From Chara braunii (taxonomy: Eukaryota; Streptophyta; Charophyceae; Charales; Characeae), in contig BFEA01000418.1 in the NCBI GenBank assembly GCA_003427395.1, forward strand, positions 1,209,798 to 1,237,934: DNA of 28,137 nt, in the 5' to 3' direction. A program made the translations under genes and the position numbers. Under the pieces are notes generated by a model, which saw only the letters and a program-made list of their open reading frames with translations, made no database searches and was not told the origin of the DNA. Of this stretch, positions 1 to 9,237 are shown one piece after another. How positions within the stretch are numbered: the stretch's first letter is position 1; every line of letters begins with the position of its first letter.

Positions 1-947
1 TCTCGCCGAGCACAGGAGGACCCCACCTTCAAAAAAAAAAATAAAAAAATTCTGGGCTGTTTTTTTTCCCGCCCGGTTTGCCTGGGCGGCCCACCCGGGC
101 CCGCCCGGCCGGGCGACGTCCGTACTCAGCACAAAAGACTAAAAAATATGGGAGTGTATCTTCCCATGTTCTAGTGGAAGAGTGATTCTCCTTCTGCACA
201 TTTGGTGAGCAGTGGAGCGAGTCCAATGGACTCCATTCTTTTCCGACTTCGTATCTTCACAGTCGTATCTTCACAGTGCTGTTTTTTTTTTTTTTTTTTC
301 CCTTCTTTTATTTATTTTTATTTATTTTTTAAAGTGAGGGTCGGTGCCCAAGGCTCGTATTACCCAATACAATACAAGAACTCACGCCTCTTCCCATTAA
401 GGTTGAAATAGCCCTGACCACTGCTCCCTGGAGACAGCATCCCCCCTATTGACTACAATCACGCTTGTACTGGAGGCATTGATGACTTCCCCCTTTGGGA
501 AGAATTGACCCCCACCCATCATTAACATACAATTCAGACGAAAAAACAAACCAACCTACAGTGCCAAACCACCAGTACATCTGGAGAATTCGACTGAGTC
601 TCTCCGAAAAGTAAGGGGACTCTGGACAGGGCCCGCTTGGGGGCGGGCGGACTTTGTTTTTTGTTTGTTTGTTCAGGGCTGGGCGTAGTGCCACCCCACA
701 GCATGGGATACTTTTTCTTTCTTTCTTTCTGCTGCCCCTTCGAACGCCCTGTCCCGTGCCTCCGAAAATTTTAGCAGAGGCTCAATTGGACTCTGAACTT
801 TGTTGGGCCCACGTTTAATCCTGGAAGCTGCGGAGCCAGCGATTTATCCAAATACGCTTAGCATGTCGACAGCAGGTCGACCAAACCGCCGACATTAAAA
901 AGATATCCTCATCGAACTGTCCAGGCTTAGGTAAAGACAGATTTAAC
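1..947. other. Noncoding stretch with GC-rich patch and simple repeats
   Basis: No recognisable gene. It holds a very GC-rich patch at about 69-120 made of overlapping CCCGG/GGGCC motifs, a perfect 14-bp tandem duplication (CGTATCTTCACAGT at 250-263 and 264-277), an 18-T run at 282-299 directly after that duplication, and a short (TTTC)n run at 711-731. The short open frames here run through low-complexity sequence and have no family signature. Positions 151-190 carry one copy of a motif that also occurs near 17.1, 17.75 and 18.3 kb. Confidence 0.6.
151..190 (+). repeat. Dispersed stem-loop motif, copy D
   Basis: The motif reads GTATCTTCCC, then ATGTTCTAGT, then GGAAGA. The outer parts ATCTTCC and GGAAGA are complementary, so it can fold as a stem-loop. 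Related minus-strand copies lie near 17123-17155, 17766-17790 and 18310-18335. It is likely a fragment of a dispersed short repeat; the family is not identified. Confidence 0.4.
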
Positions 948-950
948 TTA

Positions 951-975
951 GGGTCTCGTTAGACACTCCTAAAAG
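951..975 (+). repeat. Left terminal inverted repeat of the TTA-flanked MITE
   Basis: Twenty-five bases, complementary to 1476-1500 with two mismatches, starting directly after the TTA at 948-950. The GGG start fits Harbinger-type ends. Confidence 0.85.
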
Positions 976-1475
976 AATCCTAAAATTTTTAGGACGAGTC
1001 CTGAAGGATTTTTAGGATTTCGTGCGGCGTCGTTAAACGCAATCCTAAAAATCATCTTTTAGGATTCGTCCTAAAAGGTCTCCCACGGCCTGTTTTCATA
1101 TGCATATACGCAGTCGTGTCGCCAATGTTTATCGATTCCTGGCAATGTCCGTCCAATCCCCGCCAACGGCTACCGTTCGTGGTCGTTGCCCGCGTCGACC
1201 CGCAGAAAACCTCTGATGTCCAACCACGGACCGGACGGACCGCTTCTGCACCAGCAACTCCGTGTCGACGGTGCCTTGCGCACGACGCAACGAGTCCATG
1301 AAACGCGGGAATCCTAAATTTTTGAGTAGGTTGGGGGCTACTGGAAAATTTAGGACGATTTTGCCTGGGGAATCTTAAATCCTTTAAGACTCGTCCTAAC
1401 ATTGTTTTCACATTTTCGATCTCAAAATTGGATTTAGGATTGCGTGTAACCAAGACGCAATCCTAAAAACAGGCA

Positions 1476-1500
1476 CTTTTAGGAATGTCTAACGAGACTC
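1476..1500 (-). repeat. Right terminal inverted repeat of the TTA-flanked MITE
   Basis: Mirror of 951-975, ending directly before the TTA at 1501-1503. Confidence 0.85.
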
Positions 1501-1524
1501 TTACTCGTCTCAATAAGAATTCAT

Positions 1525-1595
1525 CTGGAATCTGGATTTAAACCCGGGTCTGTACTTGTACATTTCATGGGTGTACCTACTGAGCTAGGCGAGTT
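1525..1595 (-). repeat. tRNA-like remnant (SINE head or decayed tRNA pseudogene)
   Basis: On the minus strand the sequence has an exact Pol III A box, TAGCTCAGTAGG (1576-1587), and, at tRNA-like spacing downstream, GGTTTAAACC-like GGTTTAAATCC at 1534-1544, a B box with TTCGA changed to TTTAA. The acceptor arms do not pair and the T stem is imperfect, so this is not a functional tRNA. It lies just outside the MITE right end. A tRNA-derived SINE head is the simplest reading; a decayed single tRNA copy is the alternative. Confidence 0.45.
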
Positions 1596-1644
1596 GGTTG
1601 CTATTTCTTTTCTTCAACTCTTCGAGTGGCAGAGTAATTGTTTC

Positions 1645-1647
<3 letters not shown>

Positions 1648-1684
<37 letters not shown>
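1648..1684. repeat. (TTA)n microsatellite
   Basis: About 12 perfect TTA units. The ORFs across it are low-complexity artefacts. Confidence 0.95.
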
Positions 1685-1687
<3 letters not shown>

Positions 1688-2478
1688 AAAAATAAAGTTG
1701 TTTTTATCGTATATGAAAAAACAGGAAGTGGGTCCGGCGTCCCTTACAAGAGCAGCGGTCCGGGTTCCGGATCTGGCAACTCCGGCCGGATTCAAATCCA
1801 TGATGGAGAAAATGTTAATCCTAAGTAATCAAGCCAGCGTTCACCTGTCACGCGAATCACAGTCGCAAGGTCTCCCAACTACCCTATTCTTCTAGAGTAA
1901 CCTACTGTGACCCATCCTACAACCAAACAGACAGCAAAACAAAACAAAACAAACAGATAGCAAAACAAAACAAACAACTACCCATCCCGCTACTTGAGAA
2001 AAGTCAACAAAGAATTATGTCCGCGTGGAAAAAATTGACGTAGTCGGTTCTGAATTAATCAGTTTGAGGACTGTAATTCTCTCAAAAAAGAGTTGGGAAA
2101 AAGAAAGTAAAAAAAAAAAGAAAAATTTGAAACAGCGTCACATCATATTAGTTGGTAAAGTAAGATCCCAGCTCGTGATGCTCCCCACAAATAGATTGGA
2201 GCAAATTAAAAAGTGAAAAAAAAAAAGAAAAAAAAAAAGGTTGGTAAAGTAAGATGTTATGTTACGAGATTCACGACACCTGAAGTGTTGGTAGGGTGAT
2301 TGTTCTTGGGAAATGGACCATTGAGCTCTTCATAAATTATGAGCAAATTAAAGTTGCGTAACGCTGTAACCAAATATGTTATGATCCTGGCCAATTTCGA
2401 AGTACACATTCATCAGAAAGTACAATGTCGTCCAGTTGCAAAAAGAAATGAATGAGCTTGAGAGGAGCGAGAGGGTAC

Positions 2479-2479
<1 letters not shown>
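1685..2479. other. Noncoding, A-rich stretch
   Basis: No gene seen. It has AAAAC-rich simple sequence at 1935-1976, A-rich tracts at 2095-2122 and 2216-2238, and at 1734-1747 a GGGTCCGGCGTCCCTT-type motif that recurs near 9705 and 9927. A GGATTCAAATCC box at about 1790-1801 resembles a Pol III B box, without a clear A box. Confidence 0.5.
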
Positions 2480-2509
<30 letters not shown>

Positions 2510-2538
2510 AAGAAGAAGAAAAAGAAAGAAGAAAAAGA
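2480..2538. repeat. (GAA)n microsatellite
   Basis: Nearly perfect AAG/GAA repeat that degenerates into AAAG-rich sequence on its right side. Confidence 0.95.
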
Positions 2539-2757
2539 TGATGTACACCAGCATAGACCAATGATAATGCTCTTCTTCTTCTCCAACCACTCTCCTCCTC
2601 CTTATCTTCTCCACTCTCATTCAAACAAGAATATTAATAACAATATTGACAGGATGATCCAAAATCAATGTCCGAGTCCCTCTTCTACTGCAGGTATCAC
2701 TTGAGATCCACCATAGCCATGGCCGTCCCTCTCTCTCTCTTCTCATAGACCGAGGCT

Positions 2758-3172
2758 ATGGCGGACTACCAGGGCATCGCCCTGCTGTCCAAAGGACAAC
2801 ACAAAGCAGCTATGGCCGCTCTAGCTCAGGCTGCCATGCGTGACTCTGCCTCGAAGCTTCTTGGTGTACCTCTGCCCCGACTGGGCATTCCTTTTTTTTT
2901 TTTTTTTAACAAACACCCCCTTCAGTGTTACTGGTGTTGCGACTGGGCCATTCCTGCTGCAGGGCCCACCAAGGTGATGAAGATGGCAACCACCATCATG
3001 ATAGCCAAGTAAGTACCTCTGGTGCTCCCCCTTCAAGTTCCTAGTGCTGGTCTTCTTCCTCCTCCGTGTCCTTGCTCCTTCCCCAGCAGCGCAGGTGAGT
3101 GCTAGCGCTGCTCCAGCGAGTGCTCCATCCAGCGCGTCGCCAAACTTGCACACCGACAACGAGGAGGAGTAA
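2758..3172 (+). pseudogene. Interrupted GC-rich small ORF, unknown protein with one hydrophobic segment
   Basis: A frame starts at ATG 2758 in good context (G at -3, G at +4, in-frame TAG 12 bases upstream) with MADYQGIALLSKGQH. It runs to a TAA at 3013. Two changes appear to have broken a longer gene. A 49-bp poly-T-led insert plus its target duplication (2892-2954, 63 bp) adds 21 codons in frame. A 4-bp tandem duplication, AAGT AAGT at 3007-3014, creates the early stop. Setting both aside, the frame is continuous to TAA at 3170-3172 and would encode about 115 residues: an alanine-rich N-terminal part, a hydrophobic stretch at about residues 55-83 (single membrane helix or hairpin), and an A/S/P-rich tail ending in NLHTDNEEE. 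I do not recognise the family. GTAAGTA at 3010 also resembles a splice donor, so a real intron boundary is an alternative to the duplication. Confidence 0.5.
2892..2940 (-). mobile_element. Short poly(A)-tailed retroposed insert with target duplication
   Basis: Sixteen T residues (2892-2907) and 33 further bases are bounded by GACTGGGCATTCC (2879-2891) and GACTGGGCCATTCC (2941-2954). On the minus strand this is a short 3' fragment ending in a poly(A) tail, flanked by a 13/14-bp target duplication: the signature of LINE-mediated (target-primed) insertion of a 5'-truncated transcript. The source transcript is not visible in the window. Confidence 0.7.
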
Positions 3173-3315
3173 TTGGCTGCTCCTGGAGGTATAGCGGTCT
3201 GCTTGCCTCTTGGCGAGTGACTCCCTAGGCCGCGCGGCATCCAAGCAACCGGTATCTCCTCCCTTTCGAAGGGAAACATCATTGCAGACTCTGGTATTGC
3301 CTGTACAGGCCCTAG

Positions 3316-3555
3316 ACTCAGACTGGTTGGACTGCTACCCGCCTAGACCTAGCCTACAAATATTGGGTCTGTAAAAATGCCATCGTTTGTCTTCTTTTGC
3401 TCGGCCTCGAGTACCCGGCACATCTACCTCTACCTGGTCTGGTACCGGCCTACCCACTACTTGAGTGTTTTCCACTGCTTCTAATGTCGCAGGCCACTTC
3501 CCCGCCACTTGAGTGTTTTCCCAGCTGCAATCCTCAATGTCACGGCCACAGGTAA
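3316..3555 (+). other. Open frame without start codon, unidentified
   Basis: Seventy-nine codons stay open after the TAG at 3313-3315, on the same strand and with similar GC richness as the frame before it. No ATG occurs until near the end. It contains a local duplication (CACTTGAGTGTTTTCC occurs twice, giving LLECFP and PLECFP) and ends at CACAG/GTAAGTACC, a very good splice-donor match. It could be a decayed exon or chance. No family recognised. Confidence 0.2.
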
Positions 3556-4231
3556 GTACCGGCCCTTCCGGCACACTGAACGAACAAATGCCCTTGTGGG
3601 TCACACACACACTCAAGCCGACAAGCACTTCAAGTTAGATAGACATGCAGACAAGCAAACGTGCCACACACAGACTTAGAGAACTCGGTAACTAGCGGGA
3701 AACTCAGCAAGGCAATGCCATTCAGTCCATAAGCAAAACTCATAAAATTAATCAGCTATGTGTGGTAAGATCATTACATTTAATTTACCCCCCCTCTTTA
3801 GAGCGAGGTCCCTTATTAGAGCGAGGGAGGTCCCTTATCAAGTTATTAGAGCGTAACTCATTCTGAGTCCCGGACAAACACGTCGTAAGCAAACAAAGCA
3901 AAAACTTTAAGATGTTGAGAGTACTCAGTAGCAGTGAGTTTTGCAGAGATTTTGGGTACAACACTAGAGGCAAACTAGGGCAGGACAGAGGTCAGGCAGC
4001 ATCAGCGCGCAACTGCATAAATAACAGGACCTTTGCTACCTTCTTCACCCGAATAGAACGCCCGGTGATTATAGCTGTATTTGGCACAAGTTGCATTCCA
4101 GATAAAGTGACAATGACCGGACTTTCTCACAAATATGCCTTTCACCACCTGCATGTTGGAGCACTGCTCTGTGCAGATATTACGGAGTCCGACGCAAAAG
4201 ATTATAGAGGGAGGGAGAGAGCGAGAGGCGG
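3556..4231. other. Noncoding stretch, no recognisable content
   Basis: It contains a short imperfect GAGCGAGG/GGTCCCTTAT duplication at 3795-3850 and a GA-rich run at 4208-4228. A 107-codon plus frame from ATG 3912 runs into the GA tract and the following MITE, and has no recognisable domain. Confidence 0.4.
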
Positions 4232-4235
4232 TTAA

Positions 4236-4515
4236 CGGTGACCCAAAATTTCAGCGTTTTTGAATGCTATTTATAAGAAAACCAGAAGGCTTTTTTAACC
4301 AAAAATTGCATCATTCTATAGAGTGCACACCATATTAACAAACCATTAAAAAAAAAACGAAAAAAAAAACAAAAACAGGGTGAAACAGTAAGGCAAAAGT
4401 GCACTTGAATGACATTTTGGATTCAGCGAATTTTCAGAATTTTCAGCGTTTTTGGAACTGCTCTTACCAGAGGAAATTCCAATGCTCCAAATGAGACCCA
4501 ATTTGGTACACCCCG
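4236..4515 (-). mobile_element. TTAA-flanked MITE, copy 1
   Basis: The segment is bounded by TTAA at 4232-4235 and 4516-4519, and both boundaries sit in the same GGTTAACGG/CCGTTAACC context. The ends form an imperfect inverted repeat (CGGTGACC against CGGGGTGTACC). Its reverse complement matches 26991-27383 through several blocks in the same order: CATTTGGAG, a T-rich run, TGTTAATA, GTGCACTCTATA and GGTTTTCTTATAAAT. Two diverged copies, each with TTAA at both ends, support a transposed family. TTAA target duplications are typical of piggyBac-type transposases, but the ends here do not clearly match a piggyBac terminus, so the superfamily is open. It carries no coding capacity. Confidence 0.65.
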
Positions 4516-4519
4516 TTAA

Positions 4520-6014
4520 CCACTTGTGGGTTAGTAGCAGCGATCCGACGCGGATTAGACTCTAACAAGTAACTACCATCCAAGCAAATCAGAAAAGAAT
4601 GGATAGTTTTGTCCAAGAACGTGACAGCCCTGTATAATTTCGCAATAGGGTTTGATCCTGTAACATTCAGATTATGAGTTTGACGAGTTGCCAATTACTA
4701 CCTTATGTGGCGAAATTTTTTGAACGTGACTATACAGTTGTGAAGGTTGTGATTGTCTAATTTGTTTCAGGAAGTCTTTGTCACCAGACATGAGTGAAAA
4801 TTGCCAAAGTTAAGGTACTCGAGATTTTGTGCACCCCCCAGTTACCCTTTTGGGTCGAGGAGGGCAAGCCTTTCATTTCACAAATTGAATGTGTATACAA
4901 CTGCAAGTTGCGGAGGAAAGGGGGTCGGTACTGGAGATGTAAAATACGTCATCAGAGGCCTAGGGAAAAAAAGAAAGGGTCAGAAAAAGGAAGAAAGATT
5001 TCAAAGAAGACAAAAGGAAAAGAAGACCAAGACACATTCTACGGTCTTGTAGCAGATCGGCCTTGCCAAACACGTCTGGGAAATTATCCCACTCGCATCT
5101 CACATTCACAAGTATTCATTCATCTGCGTATCAAAGACACGGGCGAGGTTCAACCAAGGGCTGACTATTCCCAGTGGTCGCCTTTCATGACGAGCTTGAG
5201 TCTTCGCATGCGAGTTCTTCACTACGAGTATCTTCAACGATGTTGAATAAGTGGTGTTCGTCGTGTTATGGACATCTACAACGTCTCATTTATTTGACAT
5301 ATGGGTTGTACAAATGAGCAATTCATACGGTGACTCAAACAGTTGTCCCAAAACAAAGAAATAAAATAGACACAAGGTAAAATCGTAAATCAAAACGACT
5401 TTTCTTATCATCAAAAGGGATAGGATTCAAAACTTCAATCTGATTTGCATAGACTTAGGCTGTTTTTTTTTTTTTTTTTCTGTGTGTGTGTGTGTGTGTC
5501 ATTCAGCTCATTTGCAGGAAGGAAACTTCTGAGTCAGACCCGGAGAAACCTAGAGAAGGGCAAAAAAAAAACTTTGAAGAAGACTAACAAAAGAAGCATG
5601 AGGGTCAATCAGGTAATGTGACCGTATTAATTCATTATATTAAATTTGTAGAAAGAAAACTTCGGTCCCGGATAAGCTTGAAGTTCAGACCAAAGAAAGA
5701 AACCAAAGATAGATCATAGACACCCGCCGTCAAAGAAGAGGCCGAAGGGCTGCAGGGTATGCTTCCACGAAAACGACCACTCTTCGAGCCGCCTCGTGTC
5801 GTATAAGCGTCAATAAACCCCACTTAATTGGGACTTACGATTAATGTAATACTTAAACTGCCATAGTAAATTTGTGTACTCACGTAAACTACCACCACTA
5901 GACAATCTGCAACCCTAGGAACCACCAAACTTTCCACAAAACCAACCGAGGCACAAATTTAGAAAACTGATTCCATTCGGTGGAAACGCAAAAATGGTTG
6001 ACAAATAAACTCTC
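4520..6014. other. Noncoding stretch with simple repeats
   Basis: A 150-codon plus frame at 4794-5246 begins with GTG, is lysine/arginine-rich in the middle, and shows no recognisable domain; I do not call it a gene. A T17 run (5463-5479) followed by (TG)n (5481-5499) is the only clear repeat. Confidence 0.4.
5463..5499. repeat. Poly-T followed by (TG)n
   Basis: Seventeen T residues then about nine and a half TG units. Confidence 0.95.
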
Positions 6015-6038
6015 AAACCCTAAACCCTACACCCTAAG
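6015..6038. repeat. Short CCCTAAA-type (plant telomere-like) tract
   Basis: AAACCCTAAACCCTACACCCTAAG-type sequence: one perfect plant telomere unit and two variant units. Too short to be a telomere; a small interstitial tract such as is left by break repair, or chance. Confidence 0.5.
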
Positions 6039-6271
6039 ACTTATTGCTGATAGCCTTACATCCCTTCAATAATGATTTTCCCAAAGACGAGGAAGGTCAA
6101 TATTTGATGCAATTGACTCCACCTCTTACCAAACTTACCTCACGAATTTTAAGTTTAGATCAATCTTTATCTGCTGAAATACAGGATGCTTCGAAAAAAC
6201 AAGGATTTGCTAGAAAAAAAAGAGATGATCTTCATAAATTAGCTGAATCAAATCGTAGTTTTTCTCATTAA
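6038..6271 (+). CDS. Coding-looking fragment, possible last exon, unknown
   Basis: The frame is open from a stop at 6035-6037 to TAA at 6269-6271 (77 codons), with no ATG near its beginning, so if real it is an exon or fragment. The translation is not low-complexity. It includes DEEGQYLMQLTPPLTKLTSR followed by a heptad-like LSLDQSLSAEIQ stretch and a basic KKQGFARKKRDDLHKLAE part, which suggests a short amphipathic or coiled-coil helix. Codons favour A/T at third positions. Good splice-donor matches follow (GAG/GTGAGA near 6299 and GG/GTAAGT near 6329). I do not recognise the protein. The sequence looks more like selected coding sequence than other frames in the region, but chance cannot be excluded. 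Confidence 0.35.
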   Translation, partial: DLLLIALHPFNNDFPKDEEGQYLMQLTPPLTKLTSRILSLDQSLSAEIQDASKKQGFARKKRDDLHKLAESNRSFSH

Positions 6272-7362
6272 AGTGGGAACTCTGCAAAGAGAAGCAGAGG
6301 TGAGAAAAGCTTATGTCAACATTTGATGGGTAAGTTTCAAAAATAGTGTGTCGCAGTAGTTTCAAACTTTCACAACAAAATAATAGTGGGGCCAAAGTTT
6401 CATTGCAAAAATACATATTTCGTTACAACTTTATAACCCGGTAGTTTCACAATAAAAATATTTGCGTCGAAATTACACTTTCGTTGCAAAAATATATTTT
6501 TCGGACCCCAACAACATTTGCACTAGGAAACTTCGAAAACACGTTATTTTTGCAATAGCCCGCACTTTTGATTTTAAAATTTAAAATTCTTATGAAAAAA
6601 AAAAACAAAATAGAACTTCAATATCGTGTTTACGTTCATACCTCTGCATTGCACTCCAACTAAACCATCTCCTCATGTTACTTAGGGTTGACAACCTAGA
6701 AATGTTTTCGTGCTAGGAATTTACAACCAAGAGAATTTTTACTGCGAGGGGTTTACAAACTAAAAAATTTTATATAGACGTAAATAGCACCAATTGGCTT
6801 TGACAAAATCTTGTTTGAAGCGGATGGGATAAGGCCTCACATATACAGATTCTTCATTTTCAGTCGTAGATCAGTGCCATCAAAGGCGAGTCATTGTGGT
6901 TGAATTCGGGTCAATACAAGTTATACAAACCTTGCACCTGACATGGTATTGCCTGCAATGCTTTTTCTTTTGCAAAATGGCGGGTAGCCAGACTCCTGTC
7001 AAAGCACAACTGTAGCAAGTTAGCAAACCCTCTGTCATATTTCTTTCTAAGCATTTTTTGTTTCCCGTCTCTCTTTTCCTCTTTTTGTTTTCCTTTTTCT
7101 TTGATCCTGTGTTGAGTTGCTAACAAGTTGAAGTTCACAATCTTGACAATTCATATTGATATTTTCTGTACTGAACTTTTCACTAATATAATTTTTTTTC
7201 TCCACCATGATCAACAATTGAGTGATTTGAAACTTTTCATTGTAGCCAGAGTCTTTTTGTTCAGAAAGTCTTTTAGAAAGACAATGAACAGACATAAAAA
7301 TATACCTTTTGGTTTTGCTCTTAAATGACTATTATAGCAAAAGTATCCATGTCTTGCACTAA
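6272..7362. other. AT-rich noncoding stretch
   Basis: No gene recognised. Between 6400 and 6600 loosely repeated phrases (GTTTCACAA, TTTCGTTGCAAAAATA, TTTCGTTACAAC) suggest degenerate short repeats. The minus ORFs at 6911-7295 are rich in K, E and R and come from a T/C-rich tract. Confidence 0.4.
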
Positions 7363-7563
7363 TTAAACAACCAGTTCACACGAGGCTAACTTAAAGTGAA
7401 AGAAGATACCTTCCAAGGCTTGCAGGCCTGCAATTGCGCCTTTCTCAAAGTGGCCTGACGCTTTTGCTACCGGTCTAGGCCGGGAAGACCCGAAACGATG
7501 GAAACGTCGGAAGCAGAACAATATTACCACATATACCGGCAACACCACAAATGTGGCTTGCAT
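7363..7563 (-). CDS. Possible exon with a hydrophobic segment, unknown
   Basis: A minus-strand frame of 66 codons begins MQATFVVLPVYVVILFCFRR. It reads as a membrane-spanning helix followed directly by a basic, serine/proline-containing stretch (positive side cytosolic, by the positive-inside rule). The composition is not repetitive and GC is higher than in the AT-rich flanks. GGAAG/GTATCTT near 7407-7411 on the minus strand could be a splice donor and TTCATGCAAG near 7560 an acceptor. No start or domain is certain. It could be one exon of a membrane protein gene or a chance frame. Confidence 0.25.
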   Translation of the reverse strand: MQATFVVLPVYVVILFCFRRFHRFGSSRPRPVAKASGHFEKGAIAGLQALEGIFFHFKLASCELVV

Positions 7564-8026
7564 GAACGGGTAACTTCAATGAATGGAAACCACTATCTTG
7601 TATGGTAGGAGTTAGAAGTCTTAGGATATAGCAACCGCAGTCGCCACCGTTCAAAGCATAAAGCTAAAAAGAAGGAAAAAAAAATGAGAAAGATAAGAAG
7701 GACATAAACATTTAGTATGGGCAATCTCATCGATGCTGTCTGCTGTGCCTATTAGAACCATCACGTTAAATTTTGCATTTGACAATTATAGTATACCTAA
7801 GTGTACCATATGATACTTCAGCAAAAATACGAAATGCACGCATCCAGAAGGTAAGAAAGTCGATCACCTATCAAGGAATGTTAAGCCATTCCATTGACAG
7901 ACAATATGTGAGAGCAAACGATATGTTCAGGGAAGAGAGGAAGGAAAACATAGCACTAAGTAGTAAGCACAAATACGTCAATCGAGAAAGAAGGAGAGAG
8001 GAGGAGGAGGAGAATAAGAAAAAGGG

Positions 8027-8067
<41 letters not shown>

Positions 8068-8700
8068 TTAGAACTCCTATGAAGAGGATCGTAAGAAAAA
8101 AAGGGATAAAAAACAAGGTAAAACAAGCGAGCGAAAGGAAAAAATCAAAGCAAAGCAGAAAGAGCACAACGATACCACTTGAAGCCAAAGCAATTAAATG
8201 AAATGTCAGAATGATATTACATGAAGCTCAAAATAACTTCCCTATCAGGACGATCAGAAAATAATTACGTAAACAACGTCAAAAGATATCCGGATCGACC
8301 AAAAAGAACTTAGAGAAGTATGTATCGGTTTTGCCCAACATGTTTTGACTGATGCCGATTACCAGTCATCCTCAGGGTAATCGCAAAGGCTCAAGTTCAC
8401 AATCGCCACCCACACAGAAGGATGAATAGGTCACGGTGGAAGCGCAAATGGAGTCACATGGAGGTAAGGAGAAAAATTCACTTATCTTTCGAAGAAGTGA
8501 TCGAGCAACAATATGAGCTACAAGGCTACAAGTAACCGTAGCAGCAGTACACTGTTGTGCCTATGTAATTGATTGAGCGTGTTGAGTCTGCTGACACGCG
8601 CGAGAAAAAAATGATGAGATGTATTTTATTTATTTATTTTTTTGCTCGTGTTTCACTCGAGAAAAACAATTCCCGTGCCTGCTCAAGCCTCGCTCAAGCG
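7564..8700. other. Noncoding stretch with purine-rich core
   Basis: A purine-rich section (7980-8160) includes a GAG-rich segment and an uninterrupted run of 39 A (8027-8065). The long plus ORF across it (lysine/arginine/serine-rich) is an artefact of the A-rich strand. Confidence 0.6.
8027..8065. repeat. Poly(A) run of 39
   Basis: Uninterrupted A tract. It may be the tail of a retroposed sequence or a slippage product; no target duplication was found. Confidence 0.9.
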
Positions 8701-8704
8701 CCTT

Positions 8705-8815
8705 TGAGCGCGGGCAGTATTGTCCCCCGTACATCGTACGGCGGGTCCACATACGGACTGTCCGTACGGACGGACGGACGACCATACGGGCGTACGAACG
8801 ACGGTCGTACATTGG
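8705..8815. repeat. GTAC-rich palindromic island, copy 1
   Basis: Dense CGTACG/GTACGG motifs with short perfect palindromes: CCGTAC-ATC-GTACGG at 8727-8741 and the 12-mer GTCCGTACGGAC at 8760-8771. It shares CCATACG-N-G-N-GTACG-N-ACG with 12253-12271. The frames here (R/T/Y-rich) follow from the repeat. Confidence 0.6.
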
Positions 8816-8929
8816 TGATTTACAGGGAAAAAAATATATAAAAAAAAACACAAAATATGGGGTTGTAGATCTCGAAAAGGTTTACAACTCCATATTTTCA
8901 TTTCTATTTGTTGGCCTTTAAATCGATTT

Positions 8930-8952
8930 AAAAAAAAAAAAAAAAAAAAAAA
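8930..8952. repeat. Poly(A) run
   Basis: Twenty-three A residues, followed at about 8978-8990 by a T run. Confidence 0.9.
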
Positions 8953-9237
8953 GAAACAGGCAATTCAAAAAGACATCTTTTTTTTTTTTTCAGAGGTGGG
9001 ATAGCAGACGGATGGCAGTCACCCACAGTACTCGGGCACTCCCTCTGAAGACCCCACCCACCCTTCCTCTCATCTTTTTGCCCTGGCGCACCCCCACACC
9101 CCCTGTCCTACCCTAGTGTTCACCACCGAGGACCATCACCCATTGCCACCTTTGCCACCTTGGAGGGGTGACCTGACCAGAGCGGTTGCAGGTATGGGGG
9201 CTAAGCACCCCCTGCTCAGCCCCAGTTGAAGCAGACG

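Larger units (their letters stand above)
951..1500. mobile_element. 550-bp MITE, PIF/Harbinger-type termini
   Basis: The first 25 bp (starting GGGTCTCGTTAGACAC) and the reverse complement of the last 25 bp (starting GAGTCTCGTTAGACAT) agree at 23 of 25 positions. The element is flanked on both sides by TTA (948-950 and 1501-1503), a 3-bp target duplication as made by PIF/Harbinger transposases (TWA). The terminal ~190 bp on each side are inverted relatives rich in AATCCTAAAA/TTTTAGGATT motifs, so the element could fold back extensively. There is no transposase; the open frames inside are chance frames across the palindromic arms. It is nonautonomous and would have needed a transposase encoded elsewhere. 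Both ends and the target duplication are clean, which suggests a fairly recent insertion. Confidence 0.85.

Noticed and set aside
1525-1595. Functional tRNA gene
   Set aside because: A and B boxes are present but the acceptor stem does not pair.
4794-5246. 150-codon plus ORF
   Set aside because: Begins with GTG, lysine-rich centre, no recognised domain, no promoter or splice context.
6015-6038. Telomere
   Set aside because: Only about three degenerate units; not an end sequence.
7773-8201. 142-codon K/R/E-rich ORF
   Set aside because: Runs through a 39-A tract and GAG-rich sequence; artefact.
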